The notes: a model not told the origin generated them from the letters alone. Counted from the first letter of the stretch, positions 36,251 to 48,688 are shown. The stretch is 64,000 nucleotides of DNA from Daucus carota subsp. sativus (GCF_001625215.2 NC_030387.2:9018501-9082500); one strand, 5' to 3'. Program-made: numbers and translations.

Positions 36251-36632
36251 GAGCATCTGCGTTGGCTATAATCGTCGGATAAATGAGACCTGTAAGATAT
36301 TACGTAAAATTTGTTGAACCACATTTTGCTTGAATAGTATTGGCTATATTGGTTGATTATAATTTAAAAATAGTATGTTATTAATATTTTAGATTGTTAA
36401 AATAGAATATATCAGTTCAATATGGTAATAAATGATGTGGAATCTTCCTACAGATTTCTTACAGACCTGTAGAGGTTCGACAAATTTAGTCATCCATAGG
36501 AGGTTAGCTAAATTTATAGACAACAGCTGAGCATGGTTAAAGTTGAGTTTTTCGAGGTGTTGGCTAAATTTTTTTATTTTAAATGTGTCAACTTACTTTT
36601 TAGCCAAGGGTTTTCAATGGTTGGAGATGCTC
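36251..36632. mobile_element. Probable MITE with AGAGCATCT ends
   Basis: Left end AGAGCATCTGCGTTGGCTA and right end TGGTTGGAGATGCTCT are diverged reverse complements; about 380 bp, noncoding. Confidence 0.5.
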
Positions 36633-36711
36633 TTGGCTCAGAAGTCGTCAATAAATTTTGCGATCAAGTCAACTCATTTTTATATAATGACGTAGAGCTC
36701 AAATATATTGT

Positions 36712-36955
36712 GGGCATTTGGCAAAGACTTATAAGTCCAGCTTATTGATTATAAGTTAGGAGCACTTATTTGTATCGTTTGTGTAATAAGTCAAGAAGCA
36801 CTTATAGAAAGTTAGGAATGCTAGTTTTTGTTTCAGGGTTTCTACTTATTTCTCAAACACTTTAATCACTTATAAGTCTTATCTTGCTTCTAACTTCCAC
36901 TCCATTTATTTATTTTAAGCAAGAAACACTTATTTTAAACTCACCAAAACGGCCC
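36712..36955. mobile_element. Probable hAT-type MITE
   Basis: Left GGCATTTGGCAAAGACTTATAA and right CACCAAAACGGCCCC with repeated ACTTATAAG words inside resemble non-autonomous hAT ends. The target duplication was not resolved. Confidence 0.4.
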
Positions 36956-37131
36956 CATTGATTTTTTTTCCCATTCTTTGCTAGATTGAGTTAATTAATA
37001 ACATGAAAAATGGAAATAATATATAATAATAATGACCATGTTCCACAAATATGCTTATTTCATAGGAAAAGAACTTGTTTTTGAATAAAAAATCACATTT
37101 ATATAATTTTTGCAGAATTAAATACTTAATA

Positions 37132-37434
37132 CTCCCTCCGTCCCCCTCAATTGTTTACATTGGAGGGGGACACGGAGACCAAGACAAGGTAGGGAAAATG
37201 AGTAAAGTTGGATCAAAAGTGGGTAAAGTGTTGGGACCTACTAATATTTAATAATAGATTTGAGATAGTGGAGGAAAGTAATGGTTGTAATAGTAGTTTT
37301 TATTGTTAAATATGAGATAGTATGGGAAGATAGTAGGTGTAATGATGAGGAAAACTTACTATTTATAGTAACGTAAAGAAATGAGAGAGACATCCCAAAA
37401 TAGTAACTGTAAAGAAATGAGAGGGACAGAGGGA
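37132..37434. mobile_element. Stowaway-like MITE (copy 6)
   Basis: CTCCCTCCGTCCCCC...GGGACAGAGGGA ends, second subfamily (GAGATAGTGGAGGAAAGTA inside). Confidence 0.75.
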
Positions 37435-37726
37435 ATAAAGTTTTTAACATTTATTATTTACATAATTCACTTATTTTCAGGAAATAATATATAGTATTTA
37501 CATATTTTTTTTATTAAAATATGCTATTTTTAAAAAGAAATGATAAACGGCACTATTATATGCAGTGTTTATTTTTTTGACAAAAAATATGTGTATACTT
37601 ATGAATTATAGAAATATGAACACACATATTTTACTTGACTTCACTTCAGATTATAGCTTAATATATTAATTTTTCAGTGTACATAAGATTAAATAATAAA
37701 TTAGTTATTAAACTCTAACTCTAAGG

Positions 37727-38051
37727 TTGTGTTCACTTGGAATGAATGGAATGAAGGGAGATAGAATAAATTTTGTACTCTAAGATAGTGTTGATCAAAG
37801 AAAATGTATATAATTTTCATTCATTCAATCATTTCAATCTTACTGTTTTCACTATAACTTTAACCCACATGTCTTGGAAGGAATGCTCATTCCTTTACTA
37901 CATCATGTTTCTTCACAATCATTCTCACAAGAAATTTAACTATATTCATATTTTGTCATCATTATTTCATACTTTTTTCTTTCTCCTTAAAACTTCTATA
38001 TAATTTTTTATTCCATTCTCCCCTCATTTCATTCCATGAAGTGAACACACC
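37727..38051. mobile_element. MITE with GTGTTCACTT ends
   Basis: Inverted ends of about 40 bp: GGTTGTGTTCACTTGGAATG on the left and CATTCCATGAAGTGAACACACC on the right. Noncoding; superfamily not assigned. Confidence 0.7.
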
Positions 38052-38679
38052 TACCTAACTGTTAGGTCGTCGAAGTAAAAAGACTTACAGAGGACCAATC
38101 AGCTATAAAAATCTTTTTGCTTGACCATACTTTTAGGAAACATTTCATTACCCTTTTTGTTAATTTACGTGGATGTTATTAATGATTTGGTTAACAGGAT
38201 TAGAATTCTTAATATATATGTTGGTGTTTGGTCTTAAACTATTTTGGAGGGATTCGAATATCAGAAGATAACCCGAAATGAGAATGATGAGCGTGGGGAA
38301 AAAAAGAGAGTAAAGAAATGATTTATCATCTTATTACATATCACAAAATATCATAACATGATTAGTTCAAACATTAACATAGAACTTAGAGATTCCGATT
38401 TCTCTAAACTGGTGGGAAATTTTTATGGAGGGAACAGATGAGAAAATGATCGGATGTTGTATATGACTCTAGCCCACTTCAATTATGGGCTTAAGACCAA
38501 GCACTATAAAGGACTCATCTTGTCCACACTTATTTTAGGCCTTTGATAACTGCCAACTGGACCTTGTTGTGTTGCTTTGAGTCATGATTGATAATACTTG
38601 TTGATACAGGTCCATATTGACTATTTAAAGGCCCAATAAACTTTTTTCTTGTATATACCGTATTTCATAATTTAGTAAT

Positions 38680-39744
38680 GGCTTAAATATACTTTTGCCA
38701 TCGAAGTTTAACCTGATATACACACTGACCATTGAAGTATCAACACGTACGGTTTCGTCACTGATGTTTACAGTTATGTGCACTTCGACCATAATCAAGT
38801 TGCACGAGTGAAAACCGGGAGGAGTGTAAGTCACTTGCGGTTCATGCACATGTGTGTATTCTGTAGTTGTTGTACGTCCCTTGACTCCCTTCTACTTCCC
38901 CAGTCGCCAGTTAATTTGTTTATTTTGAAGAAAAATTTATTATTCTTTTAAATTAACATTTTGATTTAACAAATAATATACAAAAGAATTGGACCCCATT
39001 TTTTAATAATAAAAGTTATTTCAACTGGAAGTTAAATTTATGGTCCAAGTATATATTTCAAAATTATTTTTTTTTAAAATTTTTGAAAATTCCAAATGTG
39101 TAATATTTGCAAAAATAATAGTTTTAAATCATTTCTCTATTTTTAGAAATAATTGCTCAAAATTATTTTTAAATTACAATAATTAAAATAATCATATGTA
39201 ACTTTTTATACACTTTAAAAATTTTCAGAAATATAAAAATACCAAAATTTCAATAATTCGGTAATTTAAATCTAAAAAAGTGGGGTGCAAAATTTCTTTG
39301 TAATTATAAGTAGTTTATAGAACCAAAATTTTTATTTGAAAAACAAAAAACACAGTTTATCTCCATAACAAACAAAACAGCTAGCGATGACAATTGGGGT
39401 ACAAAAAGGAAATTAGAATTTGTGAGGACTTGTCAAAATATCATGCAAATCAATCGAGTTAATAATTGTTTATGATTGTTTTCATTTTGTGTATATAATT
39501 ATATAGGCAAGGGTGTATGTGTTTATATATATGTTTTCTGAGCCTATTCGCTACCCTCCTTACATGTTATTCACTCTCTTTCATAACGATGATAACATAC
39601 TCGCGGCCGAATTTTCTTATATTTTTTTATTATGGCCCACACATACAAAAGCGTTAACTTTAATGGTTGGACCGTCTTTTTTAGAACATGTGTGGTTGAT
39701 GGGTACAAGGTGTCAAACTTCGATGGCAAAAAGATATTTAAGCC
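38680..39744. mobile_element. Non-autonomous Mutator-like element
   Basis: 1065 bp with inverted ends GGCTTAAATATACTTTTGCC / GGCAAAAAGATATTTAAGCC, extended by a further CATCGAAGTTT. The nine bases TTTAGTAAT are repeated exactly at both junctions (38671-38679 and 39745-39753), the target duplication length of Mutator-like elements. AT-rich interior without a transposase. Confidence 0.82.
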
Positions 39745-39852
39745 TTTAGTAATATCTGTAGTTATAAATAGTCATAGGGAAACTCGTTTTTATTTTGTAT
39801 TTAAGAGTTGGTTTGTATTTGATCACTTGTTGATATATATATATAGGCTCAT

Positions 39853-40418
39853 GGTCAAATAGAAACAACTCTTAAAATAAAAACTAGAAACCAGTTTCCC
39901 TACCACTATTTATGACTACGGGTATCACTAATTTACACAGCACTAATCACTGTTTTTATACAGTATGTAAACAACGATTTTTATTATCAAAATTAAGAAA
40001 ATCTACTTATCTAAACTATTGATAATCGATTATAAATGATCAATTTCATCCGTAGGAAGGTTCTTGGCGGTAGGAAGCCGCAAGAAAAGTTGTATAATGA
40101 TGGTAAGTAGTCGTTAGTTTTGTAAGTTATGATTGAAAGTGTATGTGACTATTGGTGATGATAGACAATGGTGGCAAGTCATAAAAACGTTTGGTAATGG
40201 TGGTAAGAAGTCCATTATTACGATTTGGTTGAAGATGATGGTCATATACGTTGCATATATGTGTGTATATATATTTATATTCCTGAGATATGCTATATAT
40301 AAATTAGTGATATGTTATGTACAAATTAGTGATTTCTGTAATTAATAATAGTGATAAAAAACTGTCCAGAAACTAGTTTTTAGTTTTTAGGCTAATTTAG
40401 TTTCTATTGGAGTAGAAC
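39853..40418. mobile_element. TIR-bounded element A
   Basis: The left end (CAAATAGAAACAACTCTTAA...AAACTAGAAACCAGTTT) is a diverged reverse complement of the right end (AAACTAGTTTTTAGTTTTTA...GTTTCTATTGGAG). Noncoding. It shares end sequences with element B just downstream. Confidence 0.5.
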
Positions 40419-40435
40419 TCTATATATATAAACAC

Positions 40436-40845
40436 TTGTTCAAATACAAATCACACTTAGCCTAAAAACCTAAAAACTAGTTTCAAAATGATCAAATATC
40501 TCCTCATACTTTTAAAAACTAACAATATCCCTCTAGTTTTGCATCAATTTTCCAAAACTTACACTTTCGACCCACCTATCACGTCTGCACTGGGGTCCAT
40601 CCAGGCTGCTACGTCACCCTTCCATGTTAGTTGCCACGTCAGCAGTGGGGTCACCCACACTGCCACGTCAGCAGTGGGGGCCACCCAGGCTGCCACGTCA
40701 GTATTGGGTCCTCCCAGAAATAAGAAAAATAAAAAAATAAATGAAATGGAGTGCGGTTACCAATTATGGAGTGCTCATAGCAAAAATGAGAATGTACTTC
40801 GTGATTTTTAGATTTTTAGGCTAACTTGGTTTCTATTGAAATAAG
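40436..40845. mobile_element. TIR-bounded element B with GC-rich tandem core
   Basis: Ends resemble element A (AGCCTAAAAACCTAAAAAC on the left, GATTTTTAGGCTAACTTGG on the right). Inside, at 40578-40712, is a tandem array of about four diverged ~37-bp units containing CTGCCACGTCAGCAGTGGGG. The open frame at 40488-40811 is mostly this repeat. Confidence 0.5.
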
Positions 40846-41314
40846 ACCCCGTATATATATTGTCATACATTTTGACATACCATCTGTGGCTTAGAGTTTT
40901 TCAGCCAGTTAGCTCCGCAGATACTACATTGAGAGGGGGAAAATGTGACATGATCTTTTACATCCCCCAACCCGACTCCTGTACAGGTACTGATAAGAGG
41001 CCCAAGGTTAATCTTGTAAAAGATCACCTTGCGCCACAGACTTCCCCTAGTACATAGTAAGCCGCAATGCCTTCGATTATACCAGTGCGCTTGCAAGTGG
41101 CGCCACTCAGTGGTTTCGCTGTATTAGCTTTATTTTCAACAGATGTTAAGTTGTTAGAATATTTATATTATATTCAGACGTCCTAAATGAACACGAGAGA
41201 GATCATATTTATATGAATGGATTCAGATTATAAATTATAACGTGTATAGTCTATACATAAATCAAGTCGCATGTCGTGCTTTAATTGATGTAAAGAGTCT
41301 GCCAACCCCTTCAT

Positions 41315-43077
41315 CAAGGACGGAACCAGGAATTTGGATCGTGGTGGGCTTGACAATTCACTAACGAAATTTTACACGCCGATCACCTATATCATCAAAT
41401 TCATCAATCGTCGACTCTATACTAATTTTCTTAGCAAATTGTCTCTATATATAGATGACCATAATATCTGCAAGAAATGTATCATCCATCTTGCTACGTA
41501 GGTCCATCTTGAGAATTTTCATAGTAGAAAATGCTCTCTCAGTAGAAGCCGTTGAAACAGGTAGTGTTAAAACAAGGCGAATCAGCTTGTTAACCATAAT
41601 GAAAACTTTTGACTTTCTCATCTTAACCAATGTTTCACATAGCTCTGAAATAGTTGTTATATTCTGGAACTGAGTACCAGCAACAACATCAAGCTCGTAA
41701 TGTTCCAACTCACTTCTTAACCCATCTACATCATTTATAGTAAAATCATGAGGATAGAATACCTCTGCAAGATGACAAATATTGTCGATAATAAATGATT
41801 TGAAATGATTGTGAGGATCCAATGCAGAAGTAAGAGTAAGGAGCTCCATTGCGCATCCTTGTAATGCAAGCCATCAAACACATCTAATTGTTGCCTCAAC
41901 ACGCAAACGGTTTCTTAAAACTTCTTCTTGAGATCTTACTCGCATGATATATATTATCAATTCTTTGAGAAGGCTTCATCGAATTTTCACAACAACTCAC
42001 TGCAATATTATGTTGTGAGCAGGGAACTCCTACATGTTGTGAAAAAGAACATTCTTTTGCGGACGAAATTCTTTTCCAACTTTTAAATCCATTCACAGTA
42101 TATGTTGGACATTTGGTGGATTCTTTTCAAACAAAAGACATGGTAAACAATAAACCCGGTCCTTTTTTGGAGAATATTCGAGCCAGTGAAATTTTTCACA
42201 CCATGAAGGATTAAATCGTCGCTTTTGCTTATCTCCTTCGGCTTGAGTAAGCGGATAATCATTACATTTAAGACTCCATTGATATGGCCCAAGCTTAAGA
42301 TACTCTCGACGAATTTCATTCCATTTTTCCTTTGGATATTCATATATTTGGCTACGTACACCCGGATCACGTACAAGAGTATCACCAGTCCCAAGTTCCA
42401 CCTCCACTCTCAGTACCGTCTGAGGTTCTACAACTTGACTAATTTGAGGCACAACACTGTCATCTTCATTATTATTAACCTTCTGAGCTTTTTCGGATGA
42501 AAAAAGTTTGAAATTTTTTGTGAAGATGGATCATTTCTTTTTGCCATATTGACAACCTAATACCCAAATAAAAATTAATCAATTACAATACTGGAAATAT
42601 AATTACTCAACCCCAAGCTTAAGTGCTTAACAGACCTGATAAGAACTCTAGTTTATTTCTAATTCAAAATGCATAATCCACAATCATAATCTCAACAAAT
42701 ATAAGCATAGCAGCAAAAATTGAAAATCATTTATTATCTGGAAGACAAGAAAGAAAGAGGTATTATACCTGAGAAAGAGAGTGAATCAACAAAACAGGCT
42801 AGTAATTAATCACTCCTCTGCTGCGGTGCAAAAATGAAGAAGCAACTCCCTCTCCCGCTCTTCAGTTTTTAAGCCTCTAACTCTTTATTCCGTAGTCATT
42901 ATTCATTTATTCTTTGATCTATGCTCTCTGTATTTTTGATATTAGACTTATAGTTATGAGCTCGACCTATTTGTCAATGGGCTTGGGCTAACATAATACA
43001 TGATATACATAACTACTAATTTTTTTTTGAAAAATAACCCTGGGCTTAAGGGAAGCCCCCTCATACTTCCGTCTCTG
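41315..43077 (-). mobile_element. Internally deleted hAT element (ZMYM/TTF-type)
   Basis: Ends CAAGGACGGAACCAGG on the left and, reading inward from the right, CAGAGACGGAAGTATG. The eight bases CCCTTCAT flank both ends exactly (41307-41314 and 43078-43085), the hAT target duplication size. Coding remains on the minus strand match the two ends of a hAT transposase, with the middle missing. Confidence 0.85.
41445..42549 (-). pseudogene. hAT transposase remnant
   Basis: Reading leftward, a start at about 42549 opens MAKRNDPSSQKISNFFHP, then a frameshift near 42500. The frame 42452-42093 carries the TTF-type zinc-finger region (YPKEKWNEIRREYLKLGPYQ, then WCEKFHWLEYSPKKDRVYCL). Degraded sequence with GLRS-like and other stops follows. 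The frame 41849-41445 holds the C-terminal dimerisation part, with TLPVSTASTERAFSTMKILK, the classic hAT C-terminal motif. The long catalytic middle of a full transposase, usually 700-800 residues in total, is mostly absent, so the copy is dead. Confidence 0.85.
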
Positions 43078-43096
43078 CCCTTCATACAAAAATGTA

Positions 43097-43400
43097 CTCC
43101 CTCCGTCCCACCAGATTCTTTACAGTTTCCTTTTTGGGATGTCCCATCCAATTCTTTACATTTCAAAACTTACCAAAAATAGTAAATGGGTCCCACCACT
43201 TCCCAACTTTTTCTTCCTTTTCACACTACTTTTACTCCTTTTTCACACTACTTTTACTCCACTATCTCTTTTTTATACATTAAAAATTGATGGGTCCCGC
43301 CACTTCACCCACTTTTTTTTTCTCTTTTCCACTACTTTATACATATTTCTTAACCTCCGTGCCCAAACCAAACGTAAAGAATTGGCTGGGACGGAGGGAA
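43097..43400. mobile_element. Stowaway-like MITE (copy 7)
   Basis: CTCCCTCCGTCCCACC...GGGACGGAGGGA ends, second subfamily in inverse orientation. It lies 11 bases from the hAT target duplication. Confidence 0.75.
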
Positions 43401-44465
43401 TAGTTAATAGTTATAACGATTTGTGGCCAAACCTGTTGAGTCAAAGTGTCACCCTCACTTATCACTCCATTTCGAAAATAATATATTTATAATCCTAATT
43501 AAGTTTCTCAGTAGATCAAAATAACACAGCAGTCGAAAGAGGAAGGGTACTTAAAATGGATTTCACACAAACGGAAGAATCCAAGATTATAATAAAACCA
43601 ATCGAATATGATATGGTTAGCTGATTACTTTGTGACCATTGCAACCTGGTCATATCTATACTATACTATATTATTAAAGCCGAAACATTAAAAGTTTGGT
43701 CGGTCGGTACTTGGGTCAAAGTACGGGCCTATCTATATAACTAATTATTCTTTTTAATTAAGTACTTGGGCCAAAGCACGGGCCTATCTATATAACTAAT
43801 TGTTTTTTTAATTTAAAATATATTACTTTTTTTGTATTCCCAACTTAAAAAACTCAATCTTCCAAAATAACATTGAGAAACATAATAATTACCTTTTTAC
43901 TTAAAATATATTATGTTTTTATAAATTTTCTAACTAAAGAGTCGATCTTTTACCATTAATACGGACACAGGCGACATATCTATAAAAATATAATATTATT
44001 ATATTGGTCGGGCAGTCGGTACCTGGGCCTAAGTACGAGTCTATCGATATAGCCAATTATTCTTTTTAACTAAAATATATTATCTTTAGCCGAAAAAATC
44101 AATCTTATTAAAAGTTTGGTCGGTCGGTACTTGGGCCAAAGTACGGGTCTATCTATATAACCAAGTATTGTTTTTTTAATTAAAATATATTACTTTTTTT
44201 GTATTCCCAACTTAAAAAACTCAATCTTCCAAAATAACATTGAGAAACATAATAATTACCTTTTTACTTAAAATATATTATGTTTTTATAAATTTTCTAA
44301 CTAAAGAGTCGATCTTTTACAATTAATACGGACACAGGCGAGATATCTATAAAAATATAATATTATTATATTGGTCGGGCAGTCGGTACCTGGGCCTAAG
44401 TACGAGTCTATCGATATAGCCAATTATTCTTTTTAACTAAAATATATTATCTTTTTATATATTTT

Positions 44466-44710
44466 TGGGACCTTTTTAAAAATACCCATCTGTAAAATTA
44501 TTTTTTTAAAAATACTACCATCTTTTTCATTGTTTTTAAAAATACCTTTTCATAAAATTTTTTTTTCAAAAATACGATTTGCAACTTTTGCAACCTCATT
44601 TGCAACCTTGGGCGGCGCAGCCGTAAAAGTTGCAAATGAGGTTGCAAAAGTTGCAAATGAGGTTGCAAAAGTTGCAAATAAAAATGGAAAGTTGCAACTG
44701 TTGCAACTAA
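44466..44710. repeat. Second GTTGCA-rich insert
   Basis: A run of AAAATAC repeats leads into inverted and tandem TTTGCAACCTCATTTGCAAC words around a GC-rich core (GGGCGGCGCAGCC, about 44608). The layout matches the element at 34.6-35.6 kb in miniature. Confidence 0.65.
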
Positions 44711-44989
44711 AATATATTATCTTTTTATATATTTTTTTGCTGAAAAAATCAATCTTATTAAAAGTTTAGTCGGTCGGTACTTGGGCCAAAGTACGGGTCT
44801 ATCTATATAACCAAGTATTGTTTTTGATTAAAATATATTAACTTTTTTATATTCCCAACTAAAAAAACTCAATATTCTAAAATAACATTAAGAAACATGT
44901 TAATTACCGTTTTGACTAAAATATATTATCTTTTTATAAATTTTCTAATTAAAAGTCGATCTTTTACAATCAATCGGACACGAGCGACA

Positions 44990-46817
44990 TCTATACTATA
45001 CTATTAAAGCTGAAAGATTAAAAGTTTGGTCGGTCGGTACGCGGGCTTTTATATGGACTTTTATAATTAGCAGGCTTTAAACAAAATTAGTGGCCTTTAA
45101 ACAAAAAGTTTGATCGGTCGGTACACGGGCTTTTATATGAACTTTTATAATTAGCGGGTTTCAAACAAAATTAGTAGACTTCGAATAAAAAGTTTGATCG
45201 GTCGGTACACGGGTTTTTATATGAACTTTTATAATTAGCGGGTTTCAAACAAAATTATTGGGCTTCAAACAAAAAGTTTAATCGGTCGGTACACGGGCTT
45301 TTTTATTGACTTTAATAGTTAGCGGTCTATAAAAAAAAGTTAGCGGGCTTTAAACAAAATATAAACAAATCAAATATAAAACAAATATAAGATCAAAACA
45401 TAAAACAAATATAAAACCAATTTGACTATACCAAAACTAAAGTCAAACCTTAAAAAATACTATACTATTAAAGCCGAAACATTAAAAATTTGATCGATCA
45501 GTATGCGGGCTTTTATACGGACTTTTATAATTAGCGGGCTTCAAACAAAATTAGTGGGTTTCAAACAAAATATAAACAAATCAAAATATAAAACAAATAT
45601 AAGACCTATTTGACTATACCAAAAACTAAAAACTAAAGTTAAACCTTAAAAAATATATATACGCATCTATAAGTAGGTCAAATTATGGGCCTACTTATAT
45701 AATCAATTATCTTTTTAACTAAATTTATTATCTTTTTTTATATATTCTAACTAACAAAACTCATTTTACCAAAAATAATATTGGACAACATAGCAACTAC
45801 TCTTTTTAACTAAAATACATTATCTTTTCCAGAATCATAACAAAAAATCGATTTTCCAAAAATAACACATGCAACATTCATATAACAAAAATATTATATA
45901 TTTATATTATTATTTTATTTTATACTATTAACGCCGAAACATTGAAAGTTTGGTCAGTCGATACTTGGACCAAAATATGGGTCTATTTATACACCAATTA
46001 TTCTTTTTAATTAAAATATGTTATTTTTTTTAATATTTTCCAACTAAAAAAACTCCATCATTTAAAATAACATCGAGAAACATAGTATTTACCTTTTTAA
46101 CTAAAAGACACTATCTTTTTTTATATTTTCTAACTAAAAAACGGATCATCTACAATTAATAGGAGCTACATATATAAAAGTGTAATATTATTATATATAA
46201 TTTAATAAATAATCTGTGATATTTTTCAACCAAATTACATTAACATTATTTTTAAATACACTAATGGACTCACTTTAAAAGTAATATTATATACTATTAA
46301 ATCCAAAACATGAAAAATTCACTTAGTCGGTAAGTCAGTCGAGTTCGGTGATCCGGTTGGTATTCGACCCACGAATCTCCTTAATTTATAACATGTTATA
46401 ATATAGTCTTTATTATCAATTAAACCAAAACATTAAGTTAGTATGATAGGTCGATATTTGATTTTACACGTTTTCTTTAACTTAATATGTTACATACTAT
46501 ATTATTAGTTATCAATAGCGAAATATTAAAAGATTGATTGATTGATTTATATCTAATTTTATAGATCTCCTAAAATTATAACATGAAGAAAAACATATTT
46601 TAACATTCTCAGTAAAATATACATGTTCGACCTAATTTTTAATTAGCCGTTTGACGAAATTAACTATTAAAAATTTATCATCTGTTAAATAAAAAATTTA
46701 TTTAACCAATTTTATAATAATTTTATTCACACACAATAATATTAATTTAAGTTATAATATATACGATAAAATAGCAAATATTATAACCGCCCGTGCATTG
46801 CACGGGTTATAAGCTAG
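44990..46817 (+). mobile_element. Inner Helitron, non-autonomous
   Basis: Begins TCTATACTATACTATTAAAG after A and ends with hairpin CCCGTGCATTGCACGGG, TTATAAG, CTAG (46814-46817) before T. The bases on either side join as GCGACA|TATCTATAAAA, which is exactly the uninterrupted sequence present at 43970-43985 in the outer element, a natural empty site. Noncoding. Confidence 0.85.
45005..45340. repeat. 84-bp tandem array in inner Helitron
   Basis: Four units with CGGTCGGTAC at 45031, 45115, 45199 and 45283, each containing TTATAATTAGC; a fifth, diverged unit lies near 45490. Confidence 0.85.
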
Positions 46818-47307
46818 TATCTATAAAAATATAATATTATTATATTGGTCGGGCGGTCGGTACTTGGGCCTAATTACGGGCCTAACTATATGTCCAATAA
46901 TTTCGTTTTAACTAAAAAATATTATCTTTTATATATTTTTTATCTAAAAGAAACTCAATCTTCTAAAATAACATCGAGCACATAGTAATTTTAAACAAAA
47001 CACATTATATTTTTTAGATATTCTAACTAACAAACTGAGTTTTAGAATTAACACGGGAATAACATCGAGCAGCATGGCAATTTTAAACAAAACGCATTAT
47101 CTTTTTTAGATTTTTTTAACTAAAAAACCGAGTTTTTACAATTAACAGTTAACACAGGCAACATATATAGACAAATATAATATCATTATATATAATTATT
47201 AATAAATAACTTGTGATATTATTCAACCAAAATATATTGATAATATTATTTTTAAATACTTTAATGATCTCACGTTAAAAGAAATATTACAAATCTATCA
47301 TATACTA

Positions 47308-47557
47308 CTCCCTCTGTCCCATTTAATTCTATACTTTTCTTTTCAACTGCTCGACACGCATTTTAATTCTCCTATAAAATATAGTTCTGGAACTTATTCT
47401 TGAGATTTTTTTTTCTGAATAAAAGTTTAACATCCAAACTTTAATTCAGCAAACAAAATTTTTAAAAATAAATTGCACAGCTACACTTTACAAGAGTATT
47501 AAAATCCGTGCCACGTCCCCATCCCCCAATGTATACTGTCCAGGGGGACTGAGGGAG
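47308..47557. mobile_element. Stowaway-like MITE (copy 8)
   Basis: CTCCCTCTGTCCC...GGGACTGAGGGAG ends, first subfamily (CTCGACACGCATTTTAA inside); inserted in the outer Helitron. Confidence 0.75.
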
Positions 47558-48459
47558 TATATATTACTAGACTATTAAAGCCAAAACATAATAAGTTCAG
47601 TTGGTGAGTCCGTTAGTTGAGTTTGGTGAATCTGTTGGTATTCGACCCGTAGAAGTCTTGAATTTATGACATATTATAGTATATTTTTTTATCATCTATT
47701 TAACCAAAATATTAAATTTAGGTTATAAGATGTTATAGTATATTTTTTTATCCGTTGGTTTCATACGCCTTTTTAACTTATAATATATGTTGCCTTCAAA
47801 AAAAAAAAAGAACTTATAATATATGTTTTATATCATATTATTAATTATTAATAACGAAATATTAAAAGGTTAGATTAGTTAGTTTATATCTGAATTTATA
47901 GGTTTCCATAAACTATAACATGTAAAAAAAAATATATTATAACATTCTTATTTAAATATATATGTTCGGCCTCATTTTTAAATAGCCATTTGACAGATTT
48001 AACTATGAAGAATTTATCCAACTGTTAAATAAAATATTTATTTAATCACATTATTCTATCATTATTTTATTTTTGTAATAAAGTTACTTAAACTAAAATA
48101 TATATAATAAAATAACAGATAAAATAACCGCTCGTGCATTGCACGGGTTATAAGCTAGTATTCATATAAAAAACAAGCGTTATAAGTTGTCGACAGCCAC
48201 TAGTGTTTACCATTCAGACAGACTCTTGATCACTCTTGAGTGCATGAAAGGGCACTTGAGTCATTTGCTTTTGAGCTTAAGGTCAAAATTAAGCTGCCAA
48301 GTTGAATGAGGTGAGGTCCTCATATCAGGGAATATATATATATTTGTTAAAGAAACACCACTCATAGTTGCCATCTCATTCCTTCTTTCTCCTCTGCTTT
48401 CTTATGCATGCTGCTTTTCTTTATTCTTTTTCCCAAATCATTGCACCTTGGATGATATT

Positions 48460-48688
48460 TGGGGCGTTGGCTTAGCTTTCAAGAAGTAACTTTTTGCTTA
48501 AACTAAAGAAGTGGAATAGAAGTGTGAAGTAAATAAGTTAATAAAATGTTTGGAAAAGAAGTATAAGCTGTGAGAGAAAAGTTAGCATTCACAACTTCTT
48601 AAAAGTACTTCTACTTATTTACACAAACGGGTCAAGATAAGCAGAAGTCGAGAAACAGCTTCTGTTTCTACGAAACAAACAGCCCCAT
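48460..48688. mobile_element. Probable hAT-type MITE upstream of NPH3 gene
   Basis: Left TTTGGGGCGTTGGC and right ACGAAACAAACAGCCCCA are near reverse complements; noncoding, about 230 bp. Confidence 0.5.

Larger units (their letters stand above)
35645..37131. other. Intergenic with MITE-like segments
   Basis: Apart from the MITE-like pieces listed separately (36251-36632 and 36712-36955) I see no gene. Confidence 0.45.
43655..48158 (+). mobile_element. Outer Helitron, non-autonomous
   Basis: Begins TCTATACTATACTATATTAT after an A and ends with hairpin CTCGTGCATTGCACGGG, then TTATAAGCTAG before T (CTAG at 48155-48158). It contains an inner Helitron (44990-46817), a MITE (47308-47557) and a GTTGCA-rich insert (about 44466-44710), so its own length is near 2.2-2.7 kb. 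It has two ~370-420-bp tandem copies at its left part (from 43691 and 44111, each with CGGTCGGTACTTGGG). No Rep/helicase coding. Confidence 0.75.

Noticed and set aside
44530..44769. 79-codon frame with repeated KVANEVA
   Set aside because: Periodicity comes from GTTGCA DNA repeats.
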